Assembly: GCF_901000735.1 (NCBI RefSeq)
Contig: NC_081542.1
Span: 21,839,093-21,903,092 of the forward strand
Source of the DNA: Corylus avellana
Taxonomy: Eukaryota; Streptophyta; Magnoliopsida; Fagales; Betulaceae
Direction of reading: 5' to 3'
DNA: 64,000 nt
This document shows, piece by piece, positions 23,284 to 36,894 of the stretch (positions are counted from its first letter, which is position 1; every line of letters starts with the position of its first letter). A program made the translations under genes and the position numbers. The notes beneath the pieces are model-generated. The model made no database searches and was not told the DNA's origin. It was given only the letters and a program-made list of their open reading frames with translations.

Positions 23284-24569
23284 TGATAAGCGTTGAATGT
23301 TGCACATTCGAGCCCCTTAACTCGCATATGTTAATTCCTTAGCATTGTTATTTGTTTGATTTTGTGTTGTTTTAGTATTTTCAAGTTTTAAATAAAGATG
23401 CAATTAATTTCATTGACTTTGGGCTTAAAAACACACTTTAAGAAGACCTAGAAGATATGATTAGCCAATCATAATAGAGGACCTATATGATGTGGTTAAG
23501 TTTAATCAAATAAAGGAAATGATTAAATCGAAATTTCTCTAATTAGAGTCAAAATCGGATTTGATTTAAATTTGGATTCTGCACATGTCTTAGTATTTTG
23601 ACTATAAATTTTCGCTCAAATATCGGATTAAGGTGACTCTAGCGGCATTGGAAAGCTAACTAAAAACTCTACAAATCATTGCGAAGTAGGATTTTCCTAA
23701 TTCGGACGTTTGCTATGCCAAAATTGTTCCGCAATAAAAGAACATAAATTTGGACGAATCCTATTCCAATTTGTACTTGGATTGCTTCCTAATTTGACCA
23801 TGAGATTGAAGTACGATTTTTCTGAGATTCCTTGGGCTTCCAGGACTTGTTTACTCCCTATAAATAGGCCTCTAAAGATTGTAAACAAACACACTGCTTC
23901 CTAGAGCAAAAATCCATTGGAGCTTAGAAGATCATGAGTGGCTAAACCCTTTCGTGTGGTGTTGATGTAACTCTATCCAAGCACAATGGTTTGATTGTAT
24001 TTAATTTCTAGATTTTCAGTTTATGCATGTTGTTTGTTTATCTATGAGAATTGTTACATTTTTATTATGTTCTTAATTATTAAATGTAATTGTTCTTAAA
24101 TTCCAAAATCAATAATTGAAAAATTCTTCTCTTGTCTTAGAAAGTATTTTATACCTAGGAAAAACGGGTCGTACCGCATCTTAGTGGTTAGGTGGACGAT
24201 CCGTGCCAACCGAAGATAGATTATGCTTATTCTTTAATAAGGTAGTTTCTTGTTTATTTATAACATACATAGAATGAATTTCTGGGATTAAATATGATTA
24301 GCCATTGTTGTGTAGATAGGGGTGAAGTCAATACCCTACACTCTATCTCTTATTTTAAATCTCTTTTATTTTCATGCACTTTAGTTTTAAAGAAAATCAA
24401 ATCAAATCTCTTTCTGATTAAGTTAATTGTAATTCTCCTAAATTTGATAACAAAACCCCTGCGGTCCTTGAGGTTCGACACCCTCTCTATAATTTATCTT
24501 ACAAAGATTCGTCCTATCGCGAGTGGCTATTATTATTATTGATATTTTTGGACACAAAATACCACATCA
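23284..24569 (+). mobile_element. Solo LTR (1286 bp) inserted in copia pol
   Basis: The segment starts TGATAAGCG and ends ACATCA, lies exactly between two halves of the copia pol C-terminus, and is flanked by GTGGC (23279-23283) and ATGGC (24570-24574), a 5-bp target duplication with one change. A TATA box CTATAAATAG lies at about 23858. No gag or pol is inside, so it is what remains after LTR-LTR recombination. Confidence 0.8.
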
Positions 24570-24645
24570 ATGGCCAATGTTATGACCAAGGGGTTGCCTC
24601 TTTTTAAATTCAAAGGGCATGTAGTGGCAATGAGATTAAGAAACA
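24570..24645 (+). pseudogene. C-terminal end of the copia pol remnant
   Basis: Reads MANVMTKGLPLFKFKGHV then LRNT and stop, matching the usual copia tail (ADxxTKxLP...KH...LG). It continues the frame broken at 23283. Confidence 0.8.
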
Positions 24646-25709
24646 CCTAGGTAATAGCTACATGGGTTGGCACATAGTCGGAAGGATCCAAGGATGCCTA
24701 GATGAACGATTCTAAGCACTTTTGCATAATTAAGGACATAATTGGGTTATTAAGGGCAAATGACACTGACAAGGTACTGATATTTAATCTCACTGAAATG
24801 TAAATTCCACGAAAAGCATTATGCTAAGATCGAGTAACATTTATGCTCTAAGAGTGTAAAAGACACTGATAAGGTGTATCAAGGAAAAACCTTAAGAATA
24901 ATGGCTTTAAAGGAAGTATTGATCAAAGATTTAATGCAGGTCGACACATGGTTTTATGTATAGCTAAAGTCGTCAATTGTATAATGGATATGGACTATGT
25001 TTCCAACAACGGAGAATTGATGTCATTCGTTTAAAAACCATGAAATTGAGTCACCCTTAGTATACTATCAGTGAGAGAACATATGGTAAAGGGTCCGATC
25101 AGAAAAGATGACAAAAACGTGTACACGTGGAGTCATGTCATGATCTGATCCCAATTTATAGGTTTTACAGATGAGAGTTGGCATAGGTCAAAATTATTGG
25201 TACTCAGGGAATCATGCTTAACTAGAGTTTGTCACCAAATGTTATAGTGTGATCAAGTAACAGATGATAAGATAAGGGTGATAACACCATAATGAGTGTG
25301 GTCATCCCCACACCTAGTCATCCCCATGGAAGGTGATACCTCTCATGAAGGTTATCTTGAAAAAAGCAACAATGCAGCTATTCGCCAAGAGTTGCATTTC
25401 ACTTTATAAATAGAGTGTGGACCAGAATAGTTTAATCACATTGTTGCATTGTTGCATTTCTTATTCTTCTTTCTCTTTGTCCTCCATTAGATTTTCACCC
25501 TAACTAAAATAAATCCTTCTATCAATAGATCGTTTAATAATATTTCAACTCTCTCGCTCTCTCTCTCTTGTCTAAACAAGTTTAGTTCTAAAAGTTGTCC
25601 AAAAAAGGCTATGGGCATACCCTCTCTAGTTGAAGAGATGTCCGAAAACCTAGGACAGATGTGCAGACACGAGTGGTTCTAGGAGAAACTGTGAATCTTT
25701 GTTTGCTAA
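24646..25709. other. Degraded retroelement-like / intergenic sequence
   Basis: No coding region. A TATA box (TATAAATAGAGTG, about 25407) followed by CT-rich sequence resembles an LTR, but its partner was not found. Confidence 0.35.
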
Positions 25710-27814
25710 TGTTAAGAATATATTAGATATTATGCTGAGATTATTTACTTCCTTATGTATTTTAAGTTTACTAGGTTTACCTTTCTTTAGTCTATTAGGT
25801 TACTTGTCTATCACTTATAACCTCTCTATAAATTGAGGTATCTGTAATCCTTCATATAATATAGTCTTACTACAATGTAGTCCTTATATGCTTTCACTCG
25901 CTTTTTCTCTCTCTTCTTCAATTATCTCTCAATTATATTTAACATGGTATAAGAGCCACTTTCTTGTGGTCTTCAACTTCCTTGACGTTTTTCGGCAATC
26001 TCTCTATTCCGATTATCCAAGCGTCATCGTGCTCTTTGTCTACATTGTCGGTCTCTTCCATGCCTACATCATAGCATAATCTAGAAAACTAATTCCAGAA
26101 TCAAGCTTGCGAAGTACAGATCTATCGATTTGTGGAAGACCCATCACCACCGGCAACCGCACGCGCCTCTATGTGCCTCCCCAACATTCTGCCTGCGCAA
26201 CCACGCAACACAACACTCGTCCAATAGCCTCAGTAGTCGTGCCAGAAAACAGATTACACATTAACAACTCCAATTTCGTCTAGATCTTCGCCATCCATGT
26301 GCCCACACACGCCACCCGAAAGTACTGCCCTTCTGCCATGCGCCGCCACGTTCGGTTGAGCCGCCTTGTTGCTGGACAGTTCCATAAATCCACCACTGGG
26401 CTTCAAAATTCCATCCAGCATGGTACCAACGCACCTCAGACGAACCTCTATGCGCTAGTAGAAGTTTCCGTGCGTGGGCTACACGTTCCCAATGCTGCCA
26501 CATTGAAGCGCGTGTTATACACACACTAGATTCTTCAATTCCTCTATTTCCTTTGCGTCCACGTGTCACCCAAACACAGTGCCACCTCAGCCCTAGTGAC
26601 ACATCAGCCCTAGTCCTACATGTGCACCTAATCTACCACATCAGCAAATTGTAATGCTTGAATTTGACCTCTTGTTTGACTTTAACTTATGAAATGGTTG
26701 ATCGTTGACTTTGAACATTGTCAAAATTGACCAGGTGTTTTCTACTCAATTTTTTGTCATGATTTCATAATTTTAGTCTATTTTTGCTTTTGGCATCTCT
26801 GTATGGCACAAAATGAGTTTCTTCACCAAGTTAAGGCGTTTGTTTTATCCAATTCAAGTCGGTTCATGCACTGTTCAGTTTGATTCCAAAGCCTTTTTCG
26901 GCGCAGTTCAACCCGATTCATTCTTCTTGCGGTGGGCACTCTTGGGGTTAGACCAATCTTTCACCCAATCCATGGGTTTGGGCCGAACAAGCCCATTTCA
27001 ACCAGCCCACTTATGCCTTGCCAACCGCTGCCATCGCCGATCACTACTGCTTCTCCCTAAGCCATCGATCCATTACTAGTTCAAAATTTTTCGGGTCAGA
27101 TCTTTCAATGGTCCAAGGGTTTTCTAGAATGATTAGCCCCTTCAACCGGCCATTTTCTCTCAACTCAGCTCAGCCAACCAGGCGAGACGGTCCAAGTGTT
27201 TCAGGCATGATTAGCCCCTTCAACTAGCCCTTTTCTCTCAGCTCAACCGACTAGGCGAGATAGTCCAAGGGTTTCGGGCCACATACGACCCTTTTCTCTC
27301 TGCTCAATCAACCTAGCCAACTAGTCCATTACTAGTATATGGTTTTCAAGTCAAACTACCACCAAGTGAATCAAGCTCCAGCTTAAATGCATGGCTCAAT
27401 TCAGTCAATGCCAATCACCGCGGCATAATCAACTATTGCGGTCTCTAGCAACTTTTATGGTGTCACTCCGATAACTCTTCCGACACAAGCAGCTTTTTGG
27501 GTGAATTCAACTCTTTCTTTCCTTTTCTTTTTCTCAAACTCAAGCTTACACCTTGAGTTTGAGGGGGGGATGTTAAAAATATATTAGATATTATTCTAGG
27601 GTTATTTACTTCCTTATGTATTCTAGGTTTACTAGGTTTACATTTTCTTAGTCTACTAGATTACTGCCTATCACTCATAGCATCTCTACAAATAGAGGTC
27701 TATGTAATCCTTCATATAATATAGTATTACTAGAATGTAGTCCTTATGTGCTTCTGCTCTCTCTTCTCTCTCTCTCTCTCTCTTCTTCAATATCTCTCTC
27801 TAATATATTTAACA
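25710..27814 (+). mobile_element. Gene-less LTR retrotransposon with perfect TSD
   Basis: LTRs 25710-25944 (235 bp) and 27571-27814 (244 bp) both begin TGTTAA and end TATTTAACA. The primer site TGGTATAAGAGCC is at 25945-25957. A polypurine tract TTTGAGGGGGGGA precedes the right LTR. The target duplication GCTAA is perfect (25705-25709, 27815-27819). The 1.6-kb interior carries no gag or pol; the open frames at 26261-27227 have no retroelement domains. It depends on another element for movement. LTR divergence is visibly greater than in the 16560-22001 element, so it is older. Confidence 0.9.
27105..27325 (+). repeat. ~88-bp tandem repeat in LTR element
   Basis: About 2.5 diverged units, each with GGTCCAAG, GATTAGCCCCTTCAAC, TTTTCTCTCA and AGGCGAGA. 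It parallels the 45-bp array in the 9121-11035 element. Confidence 0.65.
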
Positions 27815-28105
27815 GCTAAGAAGTGTGGACATTGTAGCGGATAAGTGCTCGCAACTTGAGAAATGTTGAGAAACCAAGGACAGATGTCTGGACGTGGAAG
27901 GCGGTTAGGATTACCAAACCCTAGCTATGTTCCGACACTTTAAGACTTGTTCTGATGCCGCCACTACAGAATCCTATTGCTATTTAAAGATTGCTTTGTC
28001 TCAGTCTTTGGTACTTTTTTTTTACGCACAAAATTTAGAGGCTTCATTGAGAGTATAAATATTGTGTACCAACTACTATTTGTTGTATTTCCGCTACGTG
28101 TTTGG
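27815..28105. other. Intergenic sequence
   Basis: Continuation of the target site of the 25710 element; no gene seen. Confidence 0.4.
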
Positions 28106-28144
28106 GATTAATACTGTGGGTTGTTAGAAACCCTATCTTTGAAA

Positions 28145-28860
28145 TTTAATGCATTTCTCTATATCATTTCGTTTCTTTCTTTTTTTATTTCTTTTCCGTT
28201 ATTATTATTATTATTTATATTTTTGTTATTCTTTTCCAAGACATTTTTGTAAAATTATTTTTGAAATTAAATTATAATGTAGTCTCTGGGAAGAAGCGTG
28301 AAAATTGGCAAATGAATAGTTAAATTCAAAGCTAAAATAACTTTCTTGAGGCCAAATATTCCACTGACAACAATATGCATCACCACTAATGAAATGATTA
28401 TTAAATAATGCACTAAAAATAATAATATTGTTAACCAAAATTTAACATTTAAAATGGTTTTCGGGTTGCTAACATTGTTAAATAGGCCAAAATTTTTAAC
28501 GGTTTCTTACTTAGTTGCATATACATTCAATAGTTGTGAAATAATTGAAGTAACAATGGTTAAAAAAAGTCGGTTGAAAAATAACCAAATTTTGATATGT
28601 AAAATGGTTTTAGGGTAGCTAAATTTGTCACAACTGGCATTTTATGACTCGTATTAAGTTTTTTGTTTAGTGTTGGTTTAATTCGGTCCACAAAATCGTT
28701 ACCATAGGGCAAAAATCAATAGGTGTTTGAATTTAATGAATTCCTCTATAACCCTAATTTTCTTTCCTTTTTTTCCTTTTCATTATTATTATTTATATTT
28801 TTTTCTAAGTCATTTTCGTAAAAATATTTTTAGAATTAAATTATAATGAAAAACCCTCGC
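28145..28860. repeat. Pair of ~120-bp direct repeats 3' of gene A
   Basis: About 28145-28275 and 28735-28860 share TTATTATTATTTATATTTTT, TTTTCxAAG-CATTTT-GTAAAA and GAATTAAATTATAATG. Between them lie two copies of a (T)AAAATGGTTTT-GGGT-GCTAA motif. The same arrangement is present in block B. Confidence 0.6.
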
Positions 28861-28944
28861 ATAGCTCGGGTTATAGGATAGTATGTACAAACCAAATAAG
28901 TCTTGATGGAAAATTTAAGATAAATACCAATCAATTGTCTTCCT

Positions 28945-31900
28945 TTACCTTCCGTCTTCAAGATCACTTGAACCTCTTCCAATTTTCTTTTCTTTTTGTT
29001 TGTCTTGCATCTTCTGCTGAAAAAGTCTACATTCATTTGGCCGAAAAAGAAATCTAGAATTGTAAGTTGAGTGGAATATATCAACAAAAAGCCTGAGATG
29101 TAGTCCAACAAACGAAATAATTGGGATACCAACTGAAATGACTACTGCAAACGAAGCCCAAGCCCTTACTCTTGTATACACTAGAAAGCAAGTTGCGCTG
29201 AAGGCTACCATCATGCCCACCATGGAGAAGAAGAGTGTGGCAAATCCAAGCATCAACTTTGAAGGTAATGACGTTAAGAACTCCTCTTCTGTGTAACGTG
29301 ACGTGAGAATTGACAAGAAAATTGCTATTGAGGTGGAAGAGGAACACAACGCTATTGCATCTGATATGAAAAATACCATTAACCAGTTACTTCTAAAGAA
29401 AAGAGGAGTTCCTGTTGTTTGATCGTTGCCACCTGGTACAGTGAAGGCCGCAGCAAAAATCATAGTAGCAATCAATGTTGCCACGAGCATGCAATAATTT
29501 GATGTTTCCCTCATCCACTTTTCACCATCTTTTCTCAAATCTGAATGCTCCATTGTAAATACTTGCTTAGGTGTTTTGTTTTGTGAATTCAAGCCGTTTA
29601 GGCATGACCGTGGCACAATCTTTTCTATCCCCTACAGTTGACCAGGTATAAATTGACAAGAGTTGAAGCATTATATATGCAATTAGAAGGGAAAAAAAAA
29701 AATTAATTTTATTGCTCACCTTAAACCACAACAACTCTCGTTGCATTTGAAGGGCTGCTCCTGATACGATATTTAGTCGATGTAAAGGAGCCAATTGTCC
29801 AGCTAAATGCAACATGTTGTCTTTGGTTATTGAATTTGCATAGGATGCAAGGCTATCCTTGTTACCACCTATCTCATATATTAGATTGAACACACTCTCA
29901 TGACAACATGAAACAGCAATGTGAAATATGCTCATTTGAGTTTTGTCTAGTTGCCATAAAAGGTCAGGATAAGAGTTTGCAAGTTCAATTAGAAATTCAA
30001 CATTTCCAATTTTTGCTGCTTCAAAAATTAAAGTCACATCATAGCGATCCCAGTTTGGTAAGAACTGTTTCCTTGGAATTTGAACCATTTTCCAAAGGTC
30101 ATCAACTAATTGATGATGGTTGTCTCTTGTCTTTGTCAAATCTTTGTTATAGACCCCTTTGAACCCTATGGTTGAGAAAAAGAATCTATTCAGAAATCAT
30201 AGGTGAATTGGTAATAAAGAAATATTAAATATATTTAATTATTTTACCATTTTCCATAATAAGAAATTATATTGAAATCTTTATAAAATGAAAATGCAGA
30301 GATGACTAAAGCAATCGATGCGGCTAGTCATGTCCTAATTACTGACTTCTTAAGATATGCTAGCTTTAAATCTCTTCTATCTTTTGAATTTAAGTAAAAA
30401 TGCCAGCTTTTTTCCTAAAAAAGAAAAGAAAAAATGCTACCCCCATGTCCTTGTGTGTGTATAAAGGAAATAGTTACAAGTATATTATAATAGATTGAGA
30501 CTTATAAAATAGAAAATAATTTCCCTCATAGAATTTTCCTTAGTTTAGGAGTAGATCATATCATCTAAAGATTTGATGAAATCAAATAAGAGCATTTCCC
30601 TATGCCAAGGTGATCCAGTTGTGATTAATGTAATAAAAGAGCTGCTTGGAAATGTTGTGTGTGTATATATATATCCCTGCAAATAAAGAAGTCTGGATGG
30701 AGGCAAACATACAGGAATTTAAGCAACTTTTCCAGTATGATGGTCGGCTTTCGCTGCCAATTGCAAAAGGTTTCTTTGCCAACTCTTCCAAAGCTTTCCA
30801 CCCATATGGGCTACCTTTATAGTCGGTAGTTGCTAATTCTGCATCCATTCCCAGAATTTTCAGCGCTATATCTGTCCATAACAACGGCACATTAGTTTAA
30901 TCATTGTCAAAAGGTTAATTAAGAAATCCTTATAGTATGGTAGCTAATATGTTTCTAGTGAGACATAGGGCTTACCATACATATCATTGCAAATAGTATA
31001 ATGAAAGAGCTTAATGCGTTCCTCACGAGTCAACTTTTCAAAAAAACTATCAGAGAATAGATGCGAGACCAAGTTTGTCTGTCCTAGATAAGCTGCAACA
31101 TGGAGTGCCATTTCTTCTTCTTCATTACGGACGAATGGCAGTTCTTTGTTTTTTCGCACTAGCTGTTCAGCAATATCGACGTTCCCTGATTGAGCAGCAG
31201 AGTGAAGGGCCGTATATCCATAACTGGTTTGCATTATTGCCACGTCCTCCGGAGTCATCCCTAATTCCAAAGACAACAATCCTTCTATAAAAGTGGTGTG
31301 TTGTGCAGCCGCCGCAATGTGAAGTACTGTCGATTTTTCTCTAGTTATGGGAGCTTGAACATACTCTGGGTTTTCCTCAAGAAAAGTCTTAGCAGCCGGC
31401 CAATCACCTCTTATGGCAGCTCGAAGGAGGGGAGCACCAGTGGTACGCTTTTCATGTAATATTATTTCGCCTGGAAATTTTTTATGTTTTATTTAGAAAA
31501 AGAAAAAGAAAAAACTCAAGTGTATTAATTTCAACTTGTGGAGAAAAATCATGCCACTTGGATGCATGCTAAGATGTTGGATGAACTAATTTATCCCATG
31601 ACCATACGTATGTGCAGCAAGTGAAATTTTGTCTTCTTTCTTCTGTTTTTTCCTTTGTAATTGTTCGTTTGCTTCATTATTTGTTATTATTGTTTTGGCG
31701 TACAGAAGGTGACACTTTGGCCTAACATAAATCAGAAATGGTGCATGCAGATATATGCAGAAGGTGTGTTTAACAGAAGATTCACATGCAATGCAGTTTT
31801 TGCAAGATGTATAAACGCATTCGCATCACTTTTCCGTCACCTGTTATGACCAAAGAGAGAGAGTGACACTTACCCGCATCAGTTTCACTTTCAAGATCTT

Positions 31901-32639
31901 CACTTTGGCTTGGGGACTTTCCTTGTGATGTCCCAGCTGAATTATTGCCTGCTGGAGATATTTCAGAACTTGTCATACTCGAGTGATGATTAGGAGCGGC
32001 TCCTTGATGGACTGCATTATCATGAGAAGACGATGTTTTAGAAGGAACGTTTTATAAGCTTAAAAAATTATATAATTAACTTTTTGGCTCTTGGAATGTA
32101 AGGCACGTCTATGATAAGAATTAAATAAAAAGTAAAGAAGGGAGCTTGTTAAATATGTGTTTTTATGAGTTTTGTTAATTTTTTTTTAAACATGGTATAA
32201 ACGCATTCGCAACACTTTTCCCTAGCTAAGATAAGTCGAAAATAACTCAGTCACCTGTTATGACCAAAGAGAGAGAGTGACACTTACCTTCAAGATCTTC
32301 ACTTGGGATTGGGGACTTTCCTTTTGATGTCCCAGCTGAATTATTGCTTGCTGGAGATATTTCAGTACTTGACACACATGAGATATTAGAAGACGATGTT
32401 TTAGGAGGAAGAGTAGAGCTGTAAGACGAACCTGTTGCTGGAGATATTTCAGTACTTGACACACTTGAGATATTAGAAGACGATGTTTTAGGAGGAGTAG
32501 AGCTGTAGGACGAACCTGTTGCTGGAGATATTTCAATACTTGACACACTTGAGATATTTGAAGACGATGTTTTAGGAGGAGTAGATATGTAGGACGAACC
32601 TGTTGCTGGAGATATTTCAGTACTTGCACCGTCTTCCAT
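28945..32639 (-). CDS. Gene A: ankyrin-repeat/PGG-domain membrane protein
   Basis: Six exons, minus strand: 32288-32639, 31874-32011, 30976-31470, 30713-30871, 29720-30165, 28945-29631. All introns are GT-AG and phases agree (2277 nt, 758 residues, no internal stop). The N-terminus is Ser/Thr-rich with three 28-residue repeats (STEISPATGSSY...). Ankyrin repeats follow (about 165-520; for example GYTALHSAAQSGNVDIAEQL, MALHVAAYLGQTNLV). The last exon has the family signature QRELLWFK + IEKIVP, GEKWM, FAAAFTVPGG (596-598) and four hydrophobic segments, typical of the PGG domain. Family members (ACD6, ITN1) are plasma-membrane or ER proteins in salicylate defence or salt/ROS signalling; the role here is inferred only. 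All introns except the last are phase 1. A possible upstream exon is described at 33245-33384. Confidence 0.88.
32386..32624 (-). repeat. 84-bp coding minisatellite, 3 units (gene A)
   Basis: Three tandem units encode 28 residues each (SxEISPATGSSY...STPPKTSSSN...). The third carries one extra codon (LPP). Gene B has five units at the matching place. Confidence 0.9.
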
Positions 32640-34039
32640 TTTTTTGTTTTTTTGCTGGTTTCGTAAAAATAATTCTGATAGAAAATTGAGATATGAACAT
32701 TTTTAGATAAGTTATGTATTGAGATATCAACAAGTTAAAGATTTAGAGGGAGAGAGAATGATTGAAGAGTAAATACAGTATGGAATTCTTTTCCATTTTT
32801 CTTGCTCATTTCATGTTTTCTTCCTTGAACTTACACAACCTAAACTCATAGATACGTAAGTACAAATTTAAGTTTAGAGGCCGGGCTGGATTTAAATTTT
32901 CTTTTTAAGAGGACAAAGTAGAAAAAGAAAAAAATAAATACTGGTTTAAGTACAAATTCATGTTTCCTTTTCTTCATTTTTCTTCTGGTTTTTCGTAAAC
33001 TTTTCTTCTACCAGATTTGCGAAATGGTAAATCAGAACCACCATGACAAAAGTACCAAGATTTTGATTTGAGGGTTCGAAAGAAGAAATAAAGGTATGAT
33101 GCTAGTGTTAAAAATTGAAACAATATACGAAGTTAAGAATAAAAGAATAATGGTAAAGAAAAAGAGAAAAATGCTAAACTCATGATGATAAAAAAAATAT
33201 ATATGATGAAGATTTACTACGTACACGTAATTGACATTACTTACTATTCGAATTCTTGCCGTTACAGATTGAGCTTCAGAGCCTCTTGAGCAGTCCGAAG
33301 AAACGGGGAGTCTTTTGATTCTCAACCTTGCATGAGTTTTGGCCAAAAAAAAAAGCGGTAGATGTGCAAGATAGTATTCATCATTATATAGAGATAAAAA
33401 CAAATGTAATAAACACAGTTCACTACATTATTGGTTTATTTATTTTGCTATTTAATTTTATTCCACGTAGCTCACGGTCACATATTAAACTAAGATTGTA
33501 AGTGAATCGAGTTGAATATAGAATGTTCAAGTTCGGTTTATTTTAGCTTTATTTTAAACACAAGCCATCGAGCTTATCACTGAGCTAGATACTCTCTTTA
33601 AGCATGGTTCATTTATTTTTTGAACGAATTTAAACTTTTTCATGAGTTTCTCAATTAACTTATTCATTCATTATATATTAATGTAAATATCATGACTGTT
33701 TATTTTTATTTTTTTTATAAATTCGTGCTATTAGTTAATTAATTATTGTTAGGATTCTATCATTTGTCTTAATTAAATAAAAGGAATTTTTTAGATATAT
33801 CCTTGAGTCAAAGTGTAAAAACAAATTATACCTCAAATGTTTTTTTTTTTTAATTATTATTTTAATAGCCTAAGCTTATCAAAAAGGTGCAACATATCTT
33901 TCCTTTGGTTTTCCATCCAAAATTGTGCCTTATGTTAGTGCCAAGTGAGCATTTTTGCCACATCACATTAAAATAATAATTATTTAATAATTTAATTTAA
34001 AAAAAAAGTTTTATTTTTTTATTTCTTTTTATTATTATT
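32640..34039. other. Upstream region of gene A
   Basis: AT-rich. Contains the candidate upstream exon at 33245-33384. No other gene was recognised. Confidence 0.5.
33245..33384 (-). other. Candidate 5' exon of gene A, frame shifted
   Basis: A conserved stretch reads LAKTHARLRIKRLPVSSD and ends in ARIRI with a strong donor GTAAGT. In block B the same exon is open from ATG ATG. Here an A/T homopolymer is two bases longer, so that ATG is out of frame. Joining to an acceptor CCAG 15 bp before the MEDG start (32655) keeps phase 0. It could equally be untranslated. Confidence 0.35.
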
Positions 34040-34475
34040 TTTTTTTAAATGAAGGGGTGGCCAACAGTAGGGCTACCACTCCATGGGGGTTGGGGATCAC
34101 CTGCCACCCCATACCGATGTCCTGTTCGGATCTCGGTAGAGGCCTAGTGGTGTCCCAACTGTGTCACGACGAAGTCCAAATGGTGTCTTGGCCAAGTCTC
34201 ACCAACGATGTCCTGTTGTGTCCTAGCAGGATTTTGGCAGTGTCTCGACAGATGCCCGACGATGTCTTGGCTAGGGTTTGGCAGGGTCTCGAAGGTGTCC
34301 CACCTAGGTTTTAGAGGTGTCTCGGCAGTGTCCTGACTAAGTCCCGGTGGTGTCCCGACCTAATCCCTAAAGAGTCCTGATGAAATCTCTCCACTATCCA
34401 GACGGAGTCCCAATGGTGTCCCTCGCGAAGTCCTGGCAGTATCCTAATGGGGTCGCGGCGAAGTCTTGGTGGTTT
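34040..34475. repeat. Degenerate GTCC/GTGTC-rich repeat
   Basis: Irregular repetition of GGTGTCCCGAC, AAGTCC and GGCAGTGTC motifs, GC-rich against AT-rich flanks. The open frames across it are repeat artefacts. The block-B counterpart is at 47265-47690. Confidence 0.6.
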
Positions 34476-36894
34476 AAGAATGAGAAATTCAAAAAATAAT
34501 AAAATAGTTTACAAATTTAAAAAAGGGAAACTGTTTGATGAAAATTAAATAAGCTTTTTTGTTCAAACCAAAAATGTTTTCCATTGATTATTATTTTCTA
34601 TCACATCAAACACCAAAAAATACTAAAATTATTTTTCAAAAATCGTTTTACGCCAAAACGAACGGAGCCTTTATAATGCTTATTGGTTTGTTTATCTTTC
34701 CTCTTACTACTACTATAAGACTACCACTAAAATATGCTGCCAAAGTATGAGAATTCTGAGTAACGGCATGTTAATTTGATAGGGATTGTAACATACTCTA
34801 AATTAAATTTCTCGATACCTATTACACGTTTAATATGGTACATGATGGAATTACTCAAATGAGCGTGCTTGGAATCTTAATTATGAGTTGATCTTTCCTC
34901 TTTCATGGAACAAATTTGGAACAAATTTGGAACAAATTTGGAGTTTTAGAATTTTATAAAGTACAATAATTTTTATCTCACAACCACCAATCTCACAATA
35001 ATGACGTAGTTTTAATTGAATTCGGTACATATATAAATTTAATAAATAAAGGAAATTCTTGATTTTTCTCGATAATTGTCAAAATTCGGAATTTGAATTG
35101 ATATTCTTTCGTTGATTTCTTGTCAATTACATATAATTATATCATAGATTAAGGATCAAGTTGTGTCCTCCCACAAGTATAAGGGAGAAAAGTATTACCT
35201 CATTGTCTAATACGAGCATTACAAAAGGAAAACAACATAGAAAGAGTTGATCCTAAATATAATATAAAGAGATATGTACAAACTTCATGAACCGATGCAC
35301 CCTCGCCTGTGTAAAGACGTGTGGTCATGTGAAAGCATTATTCCACTGTGGGAAAGGTGTTAATAAAATAAAAAAAAATAAAAAAATAAAAAATAAAAAA
35401 ATTGAAGCATCAGAAAAACGCCCATGTTGAAGAGCTTTGACCAACTTGATGCTCATCCAAACATGACTTGTCAATATATATATATCATAGCCATAAATAT
35501 TCTTTCAAATAAATGTTAGATGAAAGAAATAAGAAAGAGATAGAAAGAAAGAAAAAAAAAATGTCTTTTATATTAAAATAATTGCATAGTATTTTTCCAA
35601 AAAATGAGTGCCCAAAAGTTCATATAAACACGATTAAAATTGCACTTAAATAATGTAGAATAATCGTACGTAGTTAAATATTATATATGCATTTCCTCGA
35701 TCCGAGATCTCTTTTCTTTTCTCACTAATGAAACTAAATTTGCAATAATCTCGATTACTGTGACTTGAAAACATATATAGTTAAATATTGCAGTGTACAG
35801 CTTGTGTCCAGTGAATGGAACAAGAGAACGGACGACAGAAAGCGACAGAGAATTAGTAGAATCCAAGAAAACCTTGTCATATAAAAGTATTAATCATAGG
35901 TAATGTTTCATAAACATATTTTATAACCCATGGGTTCCCAAGGGCCAATGCCAGTTCGCTGGTATATCTTAATTCTTCACCAAGGTTCCCATGGGCCCTC
36001 TCGATTCCTCTCAAATTAAGCAAATATTTCAAAACGGGGCACGTGATATCTTAAAAGCTTTTCAGTGACAGAGTGGCTCGCACCATTGATAAGATCGAGC
36101 ATCTCCAACATTAGCAATTCATTACCTGCATTCGCAAAATGCGAATAATAATTTGTAGTATATCAACATTCGCATATTGCAATTACCATCCACATCTATG
36201 TGTGGTTATTGCCGTTAATCCATTATCCGCATATGAGATAATGAGTGTTTTGGACAGTTGTAAGTCTTGCTTCTAGTAAATACAAAAAATGCATTATCCT
36301 ATAGTTAAATATTATTATTCATATCACATTTGTACGTCATTTGAGTTTATGAAGACATTTGGACGTACCAGATTAGAGTGTGGGCGTTCGAACTAGGTCT
36401 AGCACCTGTTCAAACTTAAGATGCTCATCGTAAGGCGCGTTTAGCTTTTTGGCTTTTGCGATAGTGCATTTTTCTTTTCTGTTTTATATTAACATGTTGA
36501 TCATTTTGTGACAAGTTAAAGAACGTGGATGGTCCCCGCTAATTGTTCCAAAGAAAACATTGTTTGCTGTGAAAACAACTCAACATCTTGTTTGTCCTCA
36601 CACTGTGGCATTCTTGGATCCAAACGATGAAGATTTGATTATGAAACATGCACCTCTGTCGCACTTCAATGGCGGATTCCAGGAAATTAGTTAAACAATT
36701 AATTAGTTACTTTTAGTTTCCCAATTGTTTGATTGTTTGTTTGTGAAGCTTGTCAAGTTGCCCAAGGCTTGTCTTCTCAAAAGAACAAAAGACAGTGTCG
36801 TTTAGTCCTTGTGCTTCAGCATCTCTCAAAGGACAGTCAGTTTTTCTAGTTGTTTATTAGTACTTCAAAAAAAAAAAAAAAAAAAAAAGAGAAA
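34476..36894. other. AT-rich intergenic sequence of block A
   Basis: No gene was recognised. It contains small hairpins with the motif TTCGCAAAATGCGAA (about 36132) and poly-A runs. Confidence 0.4.

Noticed and set aside
28836..29347. Extra minus-strand frames of 88-98 codons over the PGG exon (and their block-B twins)
   Set aside because: Shadows of the true exon frame, which carries the family motifs.
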